DNA from: UBA685 sp049890215
Lineage (GTDB): Bacteria; Pseudomonadota; Alphaproteobacteria; Puniceispirillales; Puniceispirillaceae
Reading direction: 5' to 3'
Length of the DNA: 64,000 nt
Assembly (NCBI GenBank): GCA_049890215.1
Contig: JBMHBX010000032.1
Coordinates: forward strand, 60,772-124,771
Below the pieces are notes generated by a model. The model was not told where the DNA came from. It saw only the letters and a program-made list of their open reading frames with translations, and did not search any database. Shown here one piece after another: positions 34,743 to 42,914 of this stretch (the stretch's first letter is position 1; each line of letters begins with the position of its first letter). A program made the position numbers and the translations under genes.

Positions 34743-36008
34743 TTAGCGGTAACCGACCACTGAGATAGCCTGGTCTTTGATCTCAATCTGGCGATAATTA
34801 CCAGCTGATTCACCAGGGCCGATAAGTTCAACCGCTGACGCACCAACATAGTCAACATCACCACCATCTGCGATGATCTTTAGCGCTTTGGCCAATTCAC
34901 CCGGGAAGATTTTTTCGCCCGGTGCGTTTGCCACGTCAAAGACCTTGTCTTTTAGAGCAGATGAGTCTGTTGAGCCTGCAGCCTGCATGGCCAACATGAT
35001 CAAAGCAGCGGCGTCATATGATTCTGCTGCGAAAGCTGATGTGCCGTCAAAGCCATCTGCCATTGACGCAAATTTCGCTGCGCCCGGGCTGTCTGTGCCA
35101 GGGTTTGCGCCATATGAGCCGTTCAAATCTGCGCCAATTGCCGCAGGAAGTGAGTCGCCGACCATGCCATCTGGCAGATAGAAGGTATCAAAAGCGCCTG
35201 TATCAAGTGCGCCCTGGATGATGCCCTTACCACCCTGGTCAAGATAGCCTGCTACGACAAGAACATCGCCGCCAGCTTGTGCCAAAGCACCAACTTCAGC
35301 TGAGTAGTCGCCTTTGCCATCTTCGTGAGCGGCAGAAATGGTGACTGTGCCACCCTGCTTTTCAAAGTTCATCTGGATAGAATCAGCAAGACCCTTACCA
35401 TAGTCGTTATTTGTGTATGTCAAAGCAATTGAGCTAACATTCTTTTCTTTGAGAATATCGGCAACAATTTGACCCTGACGTGCATCTGACGGGGCTGTAC
35501 GGAAGAACAGACCATCATCTTCTGCTGTTGATAAAGCTGGTGATGTGGCTGATGGTGAAATCATCACAATACCATTTGGACGTGCGACATTCTGCAATGT
35601 TGCACCTGTGACGCCTGAACAGTCACCGCCAACAATCGCAGCAACGCCATCTGTTGTGATAAGACGTTCTGCTGTTGCGGTTGCCGCTGCGGCATCCACA
35701 CATGTTGTATCACCACGAACAGCTGATACCTTAATGCCACCTAAAAGCGCACCGCTTTCAGAGACTTCGTTAATCGCCATTTCGGCCGCAGGGCCCATAT
35801 TGGCAACAATTGATTCAATCGGGCCTGTGAAGCCTAAGAATACGCCGATTTTTACGTCTTCTGCTTTGGCTACAGGTACTTCAACGATTTTTTCAACTTC
35901 GACGATCTTTTCTACTTCAACGATTTCCTTCTGGCCTGAGCCTAAAAGGTAACCAATGCCAAGACCGACAATAGCCGCAATGACGACCATCATTTGGTTG
36001 TTTTTCAT
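34743..36008 (-). CDS. Periplasmic amino acid-binding protein of the Liv ABC transporter, membrane-anchored
   Basis: A type I periplasmic binding protein (Peripla_BP_6) of 421 residues. I chose the ATG at 36008 because GGGAGAGG lies just upstream; the ATG at 36035 lacks this. The N-terminus has a hydrophobic helix (MMVVIAAIVGLGIGYLLGSG) without a clear cleavage site, then three near-identical EVEKIVEV-type units (DNA repeats near 35878-35930), then the binding fold from KIGVFLGFTGPIES. VGGDCSGVTGATL and ISPSATSPALS form the ligand cleft. Such spacing suggests a tethered rather than free protein. Ligand is a branched-chain amino acid, amide or urea-type compound and cannot be fixed by eye. Confidence 0.88.
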   Translation of the reverse strand: MKNNQMMVVIAAIVGLGIGYLLGSGQKEIVEVEKIVEVEKIVEVPVAKAEDVKIGVFLGFTGPIESIVANMGPAAEMAINEVSESGALLGGIKVSAVRGDTTCVDAAAATATAERLITTDGVAAIVGGDCSGVTGATLQNVARPNGIVMISPSATSPALSTAEDDGLFFRTAPSDARQGQIVADILKEKNVSSIALTYTNNDYGKGLADSIQMNFEKQGGTVTISAAHEDGKGDYSAEVGALAQAGGDVLVVAGYLDQGGKGIIQGALDTGAFDTFYLPDGMVGDSLPAAIGADLNGSYGANPGTDSPGAAKFASMADGFDGTSAFAAESYDAAALIMLAMQAAGSTDSSALKDKVFDVANAPGEKIFPGELAKALKIIADGGDVDYVGASAVELIGPGESAGNYRQIEIKDQAISVVGYR

Positions 36009-36291
36009 TTTCCTCTCCCAATAGGATTCATGCATTTCAGTAAACTAAATGCTCTGAGCTCAAGTTTATAATGCAAAAGGTGAGAAAACAACGCATTATT
36101 GCGGTCAAATCTAGCAAGAAAATGGCGGTTTTTCGCTCTTTTGGCTTGCTGATGACGTATTTTGTGCGTCAGGGCATGTTCAAGAGGTAAAATAATCTTT
36201 GTCTTTTTTGCTCTCACTTATTCCTTTTTCATGCGTTTTGCGTCACAATTGCGCGCATGATTATTGACATAAGACACAAAGCGAGGGCGCG
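36009..36291. other. Divergent intergenic region between the binding-protein gene and pyk
   Basis: The largest intergenic stretch in the window (283 bases with the chosen start). It must hold promoters for both genes. On the minus strand TATAAA lies near 36066-36071, and a 12-bp dyad CGCATTATTGCG (arms CGCA/TGCG) lies at 36092-36103. Near pyk an ATTGACATAAG stretch is present at about 36262. None of these is strong enough to call as a promoter alone. No ORF or RNA gene was recognised. Confidence 0.5.
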
Positions 36292-37692
36292 ATGATACCG
36301 GCCACAAAAATTCTGGCGACAATTGGTGATAAAACAGGCACAGAAGAGATGCTGGAAGCGCTGTTTGACGCTGGCGTGACCATGGTGCGCCTTAATTTTA
36401 GTCACGGCACACAAGAAGAACATGCTGCGCGGATTCGCGCTATTCGCAAAGTCGAAGACAAAACCGGCAGGCGGGTCGGTATTCTGGCTGATTTGCAGGG
36501 GCCAAAATATCGTATCGGTGTCATGAAAGATGATGTCTTTCTGGCAGAGGGGGCAGAAGTAACGTTTTGTCTTGATGAGGTGACAGGTGATGCGCATAAA
36601 GTGCATTTGCCGCATGAAGATATTTTTAAGGCTCTTTTGCCAAATACCACTATTTTGATGGATGATGGCAAGCTGCGTTTGAAGGTCAAAAGCCTGCAGG
36701 ACAGAGAATTTACAGCGCTTGTTGAGACAGGAGGCCCATTGCGTAGCCGAAAGGGCGTAAATGTGCCTGATGTGGTTCTTGATACCAAACCTCTGACAGA
36801 TAAAGATCTCTCAGATCTTGCCTTTGCCTTAGAGCAGGGGGTTGATGGTGTGGCTTTGTCCTTTGTGCAAAGAGCCTCTGATGTGATTGAGGCAAAAGCG
36901 CTTATCAAAGGGCGGGCCTTTATTTTGTCCAAAATCGAAAAGCCGGCAGCGCTTGATGAGATAGATGATATTATTCAGGCAAGTGATGCGATTATGATCG
37001 CGCGTGGTGATCTGGGCGTGGAATTGCCGGCAGAACAAGTGCCGTCTGTGCAAAAAAGATTACTTCGTAAATGCCGTCAGGTTGGCAAGCCTGTGGTTGT
37101 GGCAACACAAATGCTTGAATCAATGATCACAAGCCCCACCCCGACAAGAGCTGAGGCAACTGATGTGGCAAATGCTGTTTTTGATGGCGCTGATACGGTG
37201 ATGTTATCAGCAGAAACAGCGGCAGGTGATTACCCTGTTGAGGCGGTGTCTATCATGCAGCGTATTTTACGCAACACAGAGGCGCATATCGCCAGCCATC
37301 CGCAAGACGGGCCAAGCCAGCTTCAGGTTGAGCCTTCTGTCTATCATGCGGTGGCGCAATCAGCTGTGAAACTGGCAGATGATATTGAGGCAGCGGCTCT
37401 GGTCGTCTTTAGTGCGACTGGTAATACGGCAGTGCGCGTGGCACGTGAGCGCCCGCAACTGCCTTTGATAGTGATGACACCTGATGAGAATGTGCAGCGC
37501 CGGCTTTCAATGTTATGGGGCGCACGATGCTATATGCAAGATGAGACTGATTATGAAACAGCGGTCGAAGAAGCGCGAAAGCTGACTTTGTCTGAAAATA
37601 TCGGTAAAAGAGGACAACAGATTATTGTTGTTGCCGGTATCCCCTTTGGCAAGGCAGGCACAACAAATTCAATGCGTGTGGTTGATTTGTAA
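36292..37692 (+). CDS. pyk: Pyruvate kinase
   Basis: A 466-residue glycolytic enzyme converting phosphoenolpyruvate and ADP to pyruvate and ATP. Visible: MVRLNFSHGTQEEH, ILADLQGPKYRIG, the active-site IARGDLGVELPAEQVPSVQK and MLESMITSPTPTRAEATDVANAV, and VMLSAETAAGDYPVEAV. The C-terminal allosteric-type domain is present but short. GAGGG precedes the ATG by 4 bases. The M48 lipoprotein gene follows 19 bases later. Confidence 0.96.
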   Translation: MIPATKILATIGDKTGTEEMLEALFDAGVTMVRLNFSHGTQEEHAARIRAIRKVEDKTGRRVGILADLQGPKYRIGVMKDDVFLAEGAEVTFCLDEVTGDAHKVHLPHEDIFKALLPNTTILMDDGKLRLKVKSLQDREFTALVETGGPLRSRKGVNVPDVVLDTKPLTDKDLSDLAFALEQGVDGVALSFVQRASDVIEAKALIKGRAFILSKIEKPAALDEIDDIIQASDAIMIARGDLGVELPAEQVPSVQKRLLRKCRQVGKPVVVATQMLESMITSPTPTRAEATDVANAVFDGADTVMLSAETAAGDYPVEAVSIMQRILRNTEAHIASHPQDGPSQLQVEPSVYHAVAQSAVKLADDIEAAALVVFSATGNTAVRVARERPQLPLIVMTPDENVQRRLSMLWGARCYMQDETDYETAVEEARKLTLSENIGKRGQQIIVVAGIPFGKAGTTNSMRVVDL

Positions 37693-37711
37693 AAGTTATA
37701 TTAGGCATTTT

Positions 37712-38557
37712 ATGATTTCATCTGTTCAAAAATGGGTCGCACCGATGGTGATGGGGTGCGTGATGTTGACAGGCCTTGGCGCGTGTCAGTCAGGCATTAA
37801 GATAGAGCCGGTCGGCGTGGCACCAAGCCCTGTGAAAGCTGCTGAGGCAGTGCCGTTGAGCCGTGATCGGGTGACAAGTGAGTCTGTGCTACATTTGCGT
37901 GATCAACTCACGCAGAATAAGCTTGCTGAACAAGCACTGGCTGAGAAGCTCGCTTTTTATGAGCTGCGTGGTCATCAGGTTGTGTCTTTAGATGATGCGC
38001 GGGCTGAGAGATTGCAAACCATCTTTGATAAAGTGCATCAGAGATCGCATCTTGCGTCAATGGCACTTCGGCCTGTTCTGGTGGAAAAGGATGTGTTTCA
38101 GGCCTATACCATGGGCGGGCTTGAAATCGTTTTTTATACAGGGTTGACGCAAAGCCTGTCTGATGACGGGCTTGCCATTATCATTGGCCATGAAATGGCG
38201 CATATTGCGACATCTCATGCTGTTGAGGCTGTTAGCCGTGATGTTGTGAATTTGTCTCATAGCCATGATGGCCGTCTGTCAGGATTTAAGGCGATTGAAT
38301 CAGAATATGAGGCTGATATGGTGGGATTGCTATATGCGGTTCTGGCAGGATATGACGGGCGAAAAGCACCTGAAATCTGGCAAACATTAAGTGAGATTCA
38401 GCATCGCCCGAAATATAATTTATTTACCGCCACCCATCCGCCTGATGAGGCAAGAGCTGCCAGGCTGGCAAGTCAGGCGCAGGCGATTGCCCATTTGCGC
38501 GGCAGCACAAGATGGCAGTCTCATCTTGTGTGTAACCCTCTTTATTGTGCTGAATAA
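37712..38557 (+). CDS. M48 family metalloprotease, predicted lipoprotein
   Basis: A 281-residue M48 peptidase. The N-terminus has a lipoprotein signal with lipobox LGAC (cysteine near residue 26), so it is probably anchored in the envelope. The zinc site is GHEMAH (His160, Glu161, His164) and the third-ligand region is ESEYEADMVGLLYAVLAGYD. These are features of the BepA/LoiP-like periplasmic proteases, which degrade or assist envelope proteins. An upstream in-frame start at 37625 lies inside pyk and would hide the signal peptide, so I rejected it. Length is shorter than BepA and has no TPR domain. Confidence 0.88.
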   Translation: MISSVQKWVAPMVMGCVMLTGLGACQSGIKIEPVGVAPSPVKAAEAVPLSRDRVTSESVLHLRDQLTQNKLAEQALAEKLAFYELRGHQVVSLDDARAERLQTIFDKVHQRSHLASMALRPVLVEKDVFQAYTMGGLEIVFYTGLTQSLSDDGLAIIIGHEMAHIATSHAVEAVSRDVVNLSHSHDGRLSGFKAIESEYEADMVGLLYAVLAGYDGRKAPEIWQTLSEIQHRPKYNLFTATHPPDEARAARLASQAQAIAHLRGSTRWQSHLVCNPLYCAE

Positions 38558-38572
38558 CAGGCGCGGTGATTA

Positions 38573-39469
38573 TCAGCGTACAAGCACACGCAATTGCGCA
38601 AAATCAGCAGGCGGCTCAAATAATCTTGTATAAAGCTGTGTTGTCTGGCCAGGGTTGATGATCTGGCCGGCGGTATCAAGAGGCCATGTGACAAGAGGCG
38701 CATTTTGCGCATCTGTTAACACCACCTTCATCTCTTCGGGGGTGCCTTGTGTTTCGCCTGTATTACTGATGGTGATGGTTACCAGTAAAGAGGTGCCAAG
38801 ATCAGTCTCGCTTACCTCATAAGAGGCAGATTGCACTTCGAATTTGGCAGGTGCAAGTTGCAGGATATTGGTCTCAATAAAACGTGTGACAGATGAATCA
38901 GCGCGTTGTGACAGAAAATACAGGCCAAGAGCCACAAATGAGGCTGTCAAAATCAGGCCGAATGATAAGATAGAGGCTAAGATAATGCCGGTACGCTGGC
39001 GAGATGATGATGGCAGGGCCGGCGGCAGATCAAAACGTGTTGGTGCGTTGAAGTCAATCTCATCACTACAATGAGGGCAGTTTGGCACAAATGACGGATC
39101 ATCAAGCTCTTTTTGTGTGACCTCTATTGCGCCGCCACATTCAAGACATTTGATGAGCTCAACAGATGATAATGTATCATCTGTTGATGTGTTATCTGTG
39201 GGCATGTCCCCACTATGAAGGTCATCTTCATTTACAATGGCGTGATCATCGGCGGCGTGATCATCGGCGCGCATGACTGCCATTTGTGTGGCGCTTTCTG
39301 CCGTGATCTCATAAATATGGGCGCATTCATAGCATGCAATGTCAAAACTGCCGGTGATATCCGGCAATTCAAATTCACAAAAGGCACCGCATGACGGACA
39401 GATGGCAGCGCCGGTGGTCTGTAAGACCTGGCTCTGATCTTCGTCTGGCAATTCGTGCGCGTCTGACAT
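38573..39469 (-). CDS. Double zinc-ribbon membrane protein (MJ0042-type, DUF3426-like)
   Basis: A 298-residue protein with two N-terminal zinc ribbons: Cys24, Cys27, Cys46 and Cys49, then Cys108, Cys111, Cys131 and Cys134. An acidic linker separates them and contains a short direct repeat (HAADDHA, mirrored in DNA near 39240-39270). One membrane helix (about 161-187) follows, then a beta-rich C-terminal domain with ISNTGETQGTPEEMKVVL, like the DUF3426 fold. MJ0042-domain proteins of alphaproteobacteria carry one ribbon as a rule; two is unusual. Function unknown. It diverges from the TPS transporter gene. Confidence 0.8.
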   Translation of the reverse strand: MSDAHELPDEDQSQVLQTTGAAICPSCGAFCEFELPDITGSFDIACYECAHIYEITAESATQMAVMRADDHAADDHAIVNEDDLHSGDMPTDNTSTDDTLSSVELIKCLECGGAIEVTQKELDDPSFVPNCPHCSDEIDFNAPTRFDLPPALPSSSRQRTGIILASILSFGLILTASFVALGLYFLSQRADSSVTRFIETNILQLAPAKFEVQSASYEVSETDLGTSLLVTITISNTGETQGTPEEMKVVLTDAQNAPLVTWPLDTAGQIINPGQTTQLYTRLFEPPADFAQLRVLVR

Positions 39470-39572
39470 GTGATATCCATTGCAGTTAAGATTGTCTTAT
39501 TTTGCAAAGCAGACCTGCTTGCCGTCTGGTCGCAAAAAAGAATTATGCCACTTTTATTGTCGGATCTTGTGT

Positions 39573-39585
39573 AATTTGTCAAATT
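39573..39585. promoter_or_regulatory. Palindrome AATTTG-T-CAAATT upstream of the TPS locus
   Basis: A perfect 6-bp-arm inverted repeat with one central base, 88 bases before the transporter start. It overlaps candidate promoter elements: TTGTGT (39567-39572) then 17 bases then CATAAA (39590-39595), or TTGTCA (39576-39581) then 17 bases then ATTAAT. Position suits an operator controlling the TPS locus. Inferred from symmetry and spacing only. Confidence 0.4.
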
Positions 39586-39673
39586 TTAGCATAAACTAAT
39601 TAATAAGTGATGATGCGGCGATAATAGTGGTTGCGATTATCAGTCTTGTCTTGGCAGGGAATTTCTCAAAGCT

Positions 39674-42469
39674 TTGAAAATATTGAATAAATTGCGTCAT
39701 TTTGAGAGAGTAAGGACAAGCGCTCTGGCATTTGGTGTTGCCTGTATGGCGGCTGTTGTCGTGCCATCAGCGGGTAATGCGGCAGCGTCTTGTGACAGTC
39801 ATCCGCGCTTTTTGCAGATTTCCTATGGGTTTTCATGGTCAGAGACATCACAGGCAAAACTGGCCAATCAGCTTGAATCCGGCTGCCCGACAAATGCCTA
39901 TCTTGATAAGCTGACATCTCAGGTAGCGCGCAGTTTGCGTGACGAGAATGTGGTCATCAGGCAAATATCTGTGATCCCATCTGATGATGAGGCGGTTATC
40001 ACCTTGAAGGTGATGACAGATAATGAGGCTGCCTTAGAAGATGGTCGCCCCGGATTGACAGTCTTGTTGCCTTTGATATCGCCGCCAAGTCAGGCGGTTA
40101 TCACCTCATTAGAAATCATCGGGTCTGCGCAAGAAGGTGATGAGCTGATAGCGCGCTATACCGTGAATGAGAGCGCCTATCAAAAAGGCGGGGGGCAGTT
40201 ATCAATTGAGTGGCTGCGTGATGATGTGGTTATTTCGGGTGCCAATAAAAGCCGGTACCAGCTGCAAAAAGAAGATGTGGGCGCAACCATTACGGCAAAG
40301 CTGACTTATGCCAGTGATATGGCGAGTCTTGAGGACAGGCGTCAGGCTGTTGTCACAACGCCGATTTTAGCTGCGAATTATCCGCCATCTATTGAAAATT
40401 TAACGATTGACGGCGTGGCAGAGACAGGCCAGACGCTGACAGCGCGTTATCAGTTTATCGATGAGAATGAGGGTGATACAGAACAGGGAACGCGCTATAT
40501 CTGGCTGAGAGATAATCTGGCGATTGCAGAGGCGACCGGGCCTAGCTATGTGCTTGGCGCAGGTGATATTGGCAAGCAAATTACCGTTCGTGTTGAGCCG
40601 CGTTCAAGCGATGGCCAGACAGGGCAGGCGCGAAGTGCCAGCCTTGCAAAGATTGTGCGCCCAAGGCCTGTGATAGCTGATGAGGCTGTTGTTGAAAATA
40701 TCATTATTGATGATGAGCAAAAAACGTTAGATGCTGAGAAGCTGGCAGATGAAATCGCTAAAATTGCCACTATCGCAAAGCCAACAAAGCGTCCTGAGCT
40801 GCCTGCGGCGGCAGATGAGCCTGCCCTTATTCTGGATGAGGAAGATGAGGCGGCGCGTATCAGGGATGATGACAAAATTGCAGAAAAGGCAGACACAAAA
40901 GAGACTGAAACAGAGCCTGAGCTTTTATCAGAGCCGGCACCGCCGCCAACGATTTTAACAGAAGGCTTTGAAATCGCGGCAACTTCACCAAAGACTTTTA
41001 CGGATATTGCCTTTACGCCAAGTGCGATTTTGCGTGAGTTTGAGTTAAAACGCTCACGCAAGGCAGTGAAAGGGACGCCTATTACGCTTGAGGCGATTAA
41101 AACAATTCTTGATGAGATTAACGCGCTTTATCTTGAAAAAGGGTTTGAGTTATCCAGAGCCCTGTTACCAGAGCAGGTTGTGACAGACGGCATTGTGACA
41201 ATTCAGCTGGTTGAGGCAACAATTGGCAAAATCACCATTGAAAACCGCAAACATCTCAAAGAGGAATTTATCCGCGAGCATCTGTCATCTAAGGAAGGTG
41301 ATTTTATTTCTCTGAAAGAGCTGGAGCGCTCTATCCGTTCTTATAATCTGTCGAATAAGAGTAAGCTTGCAACAGAATTAGCGCCTGGTGAAGCTTTTGG
41401 GCAGACAGATGTGTTTGTTGAAGTGGCAGAGCCGGATAAGGTCGAATTGCCATCTGTGTCTATTGATAATTATGCCAACCAGACCTCTGACTGGCGCCAA
41501 AATGCCTTGTCGATCACGATGAATAATCTGGCAGGTATCGATGATGAAACAGCCTTGTCTTATTCAGATTCCAAAGGCTCGACTTCTATGTCAGGCAGCT
41601 TTTCTGCGCCGCTTGATAATCAGGGGATGAATCTATCTGTGGCGTTATCAAGTTCAGATACCAAGATTGTGGCAGGCTCAGAAGAGACTGTGGGTTATCG
41701 TGGCTCTGCCAGTTCTTTTGCTAGCACCTTGTCAAAGCCGGTCGTGCTGGGGGATGAATATTCGGTTTATCTGTCAGGCACCTATGGGGTGAGTAAAAGT
41801 GACCTTATTCAGCCGGTGACAGGGGCTATGTTATCGAAAAGTGAAGTGCGAAAATACTCACTTGCCATGCCGTATAGCTATAATAACGGGACAACCGCCT
41901 TTTCGGTGGCGCCATCATGGCATGTTTTGAATGTCACGACCAAAATTCCGGAGCGTGAAAAATGGATGCAAAAGGTCAATGTTGATCTGAGCGCCTCTCA
42001 TTTTTTATCTGATAAATGGACTCTGAACGGGCGGGGCAAGCTGCTTTATACAAGAGCGCGTGATATGATAAATATGCCTTCTGAGATCCTGTCTGTAGGT
42101 GGCCCGTCATCTGTGCGTGCCTATCAGCCAGCTGAATCATCTGGTTATCAGGGGTATTTTGTCTCAGGGGAATTGCGCACCGATCTGGCAAATTGGGAAG
42201 ATATCACAATGCCTGATTTCATGCCGTCAGCGCAGACTTACTTTTTCTTAGACCATATGATGGCACAGTCACAATATAATGTCAGAAGCAGAGCTGATTA
42301 TTGGTCAGGCTATGGTGTGGGTTTTCAAATTCCAAGCATTTTCAATCTGTTAACATTCGATGTCTATTGGTCTGAGGCGCTTGATGGTGACATTCATGAA
42401 GAAGAAAAAGAATTCTATGATGATGAAATGTTCCAATTCTCATTATCAGCCAGATTCCGTATCGAATAG
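39674..42469 (+). CDS. TpsB/FhaC-like two-partner secretion transporter with Ig-like N-terminal extension
   Basis: A 931-residue outer-membrane protein (TTG start). A signal peptide (about 1-37) precedes a Cys-containing region (38-135). Two Ig-like units follow (about 136-232 and 236-330; each has LTARY/LIARY, a WLRD turn and a GxxIT strand), then a long acidic linker (330-430). Then come a ShlB-type POTRA pair (from about 430; ILREFELKRSRKAVKGT, IGKITIENRKHLKEEFIREHL) and the 16-strand FhaC barrel from about residue 600. The barrel has the loop-6 motif SVRAY near residue 814 and a C-terminal FRIE beta signal. Standard TpsB proteins are about 550-600 residues; the extension of about 400 residues is unusual. 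It should export the giant exoprotein encoded downstream. Confidence 0.9.
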   Translation: MKILNKLRHFERVRTSALAFGVACMAAVVVPSAGNAAASCDSHPRFLQISYGFSWSETSQAKLANQLESGCPTNAYLDKLTSQVARSLRDENVVIRQISVIPSDDEAVITLKVMTDNEAALEDGRPGLTVLLPLISPPSQAVITSLEIIGSAQEGDELIARYTVNESAYQKGGGQLSIEWLRDDVVISGANKSRYQLQKEDVGATITAKLTYASDMASLEDRRQAVVTTPILAANYPPSIENLTIDGVAETGQTLTARYQFIDENEGDTEQGTRYIWLRDNLAIAEATGPSYVLGAGDIGKQITVRVEPRSSDGQTGQARSASLAKIVRPRPVIADEAVVENIIIDDEQKTLDAEKLADEIAKIATIAKPTKRPELPAAADEPALILDEEDEAARIRDDDKIAEKADTKETETEPELLSEPAPPPTILTEGFEIAATSPKTFTDIAFTPSAILREFELKRSRKAVKGTPITLEAIKTILDEINALYLEKGFELSRALLPEQVVTDGIVTIQLVEATIGKITIENRKHLKEEFIREHLSSKEGDFISLKELERSIRSYNLSNKSKLATELAPGEAFGQTDVFVEVAEPDKVELPSVSIDNYANQTSDWRQNALSITMNNLAGIDDETALSYSDSKGSTSMSGSFSAPLDNQGMNLSVALSSSDTKIVAGSEETVGYRGSASSFASTLSKPVVLGDEYSVYLSGTYGVSKSDLIQPVTGAMLSKSEVRKYSLAMPYSYNNGTTAFSVAPSWHVLNVTTKIPEREKWMQKVNVDLSASHFLSDKWTLNGRGKLLYTRARDMINMPSEILSVGGPSSVRAYQPAESSGYQGYFVSGELRTDLANWEDITMPDFMPSAQTYFFLDHMMAQSQYNVRSRADYWSGYGVGFQIPSIFNLLTFDVYWSEALDGDIHEEEKEFYDDEMFQFSLSARFRIE

Positions 42470-42551
42470 CGAGGACGATGAAAACTTGCGATTCGCTATT
42501 AAAATATGGTACTAAACATTAGTTTTATTTGAATAAAAAAGGATCAGCGCA

Positions 42552-42878
42552 ATGTTCCGTGAAGGGTTTAATCTCATTTCAGCGTTATTAGTTGGATGGT
42601 TCGTGCTTTCATTAATGGGTTTTCTGCTCATCGGATGGTCTTATTTGCAAAATAGCGTGTATGAATCCGGCCTCAGAAATGGCCTTGAGAGCGGCGCCTC
42701 TCAGGCGTCCGGTCAAATCTATAATGATATCATCAATAAAGCTGCCAATGATGAATGTAACACAGTCTTCATCCAATATGATGGAAGGCGTGTTGATCTG
42801 ATTAATGTGCAATGTCTGCAGACCTTATCTCAGCCGGGCGCTGATGAGGCGGCGGCTGTTGATGAGAACAGAGGGTAA
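42552..42878 (+). CDS. Small membrane protein between tpsB and tpsA, unknown function
   Basis: A 108-residue protein with one hydrophobic helix (about residues 8-33, LLVGWFVLSLMGFLLIGW) and a soluble domain of about 70 residues containing two cysteines (in NDECNTVF and NVQCLQTL) and an acidic end. AAAAAAGGATCAGCG precedes the ATG, a proper ribosome-binding site. I do not recognise it. Its place between the transporter and exoprotein genes, in the same direction with short gaps, suggests a shared operon and a role in secretion, tethering or processing of the exoprotein. That is an inference only. Confidence 0.7.
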   Translation: MFREGFNLISALLVGWFVLSLMGFLLIGWSYLQNSVYESGLRNGLESGASQASGQIYNDIINKAANDECNTVFIQYDGRRVDLINVQCLQTLSQPGADEAAAVDENRG

Positions 42879-42914
42879 TGCCCATCATGGTAGTCATCTG
42901 CGGATAGAGCGGTC

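Noticed and set aside
42465..42500. 8-bp inverted repeat (AATAGCGA/TCGCTATT) after the TpsB stop as a terminator
   Set aside because: The loop is 20 bases and the downstream run is A-rich on the coding strand, so it does not fit an intrinsic terminator.
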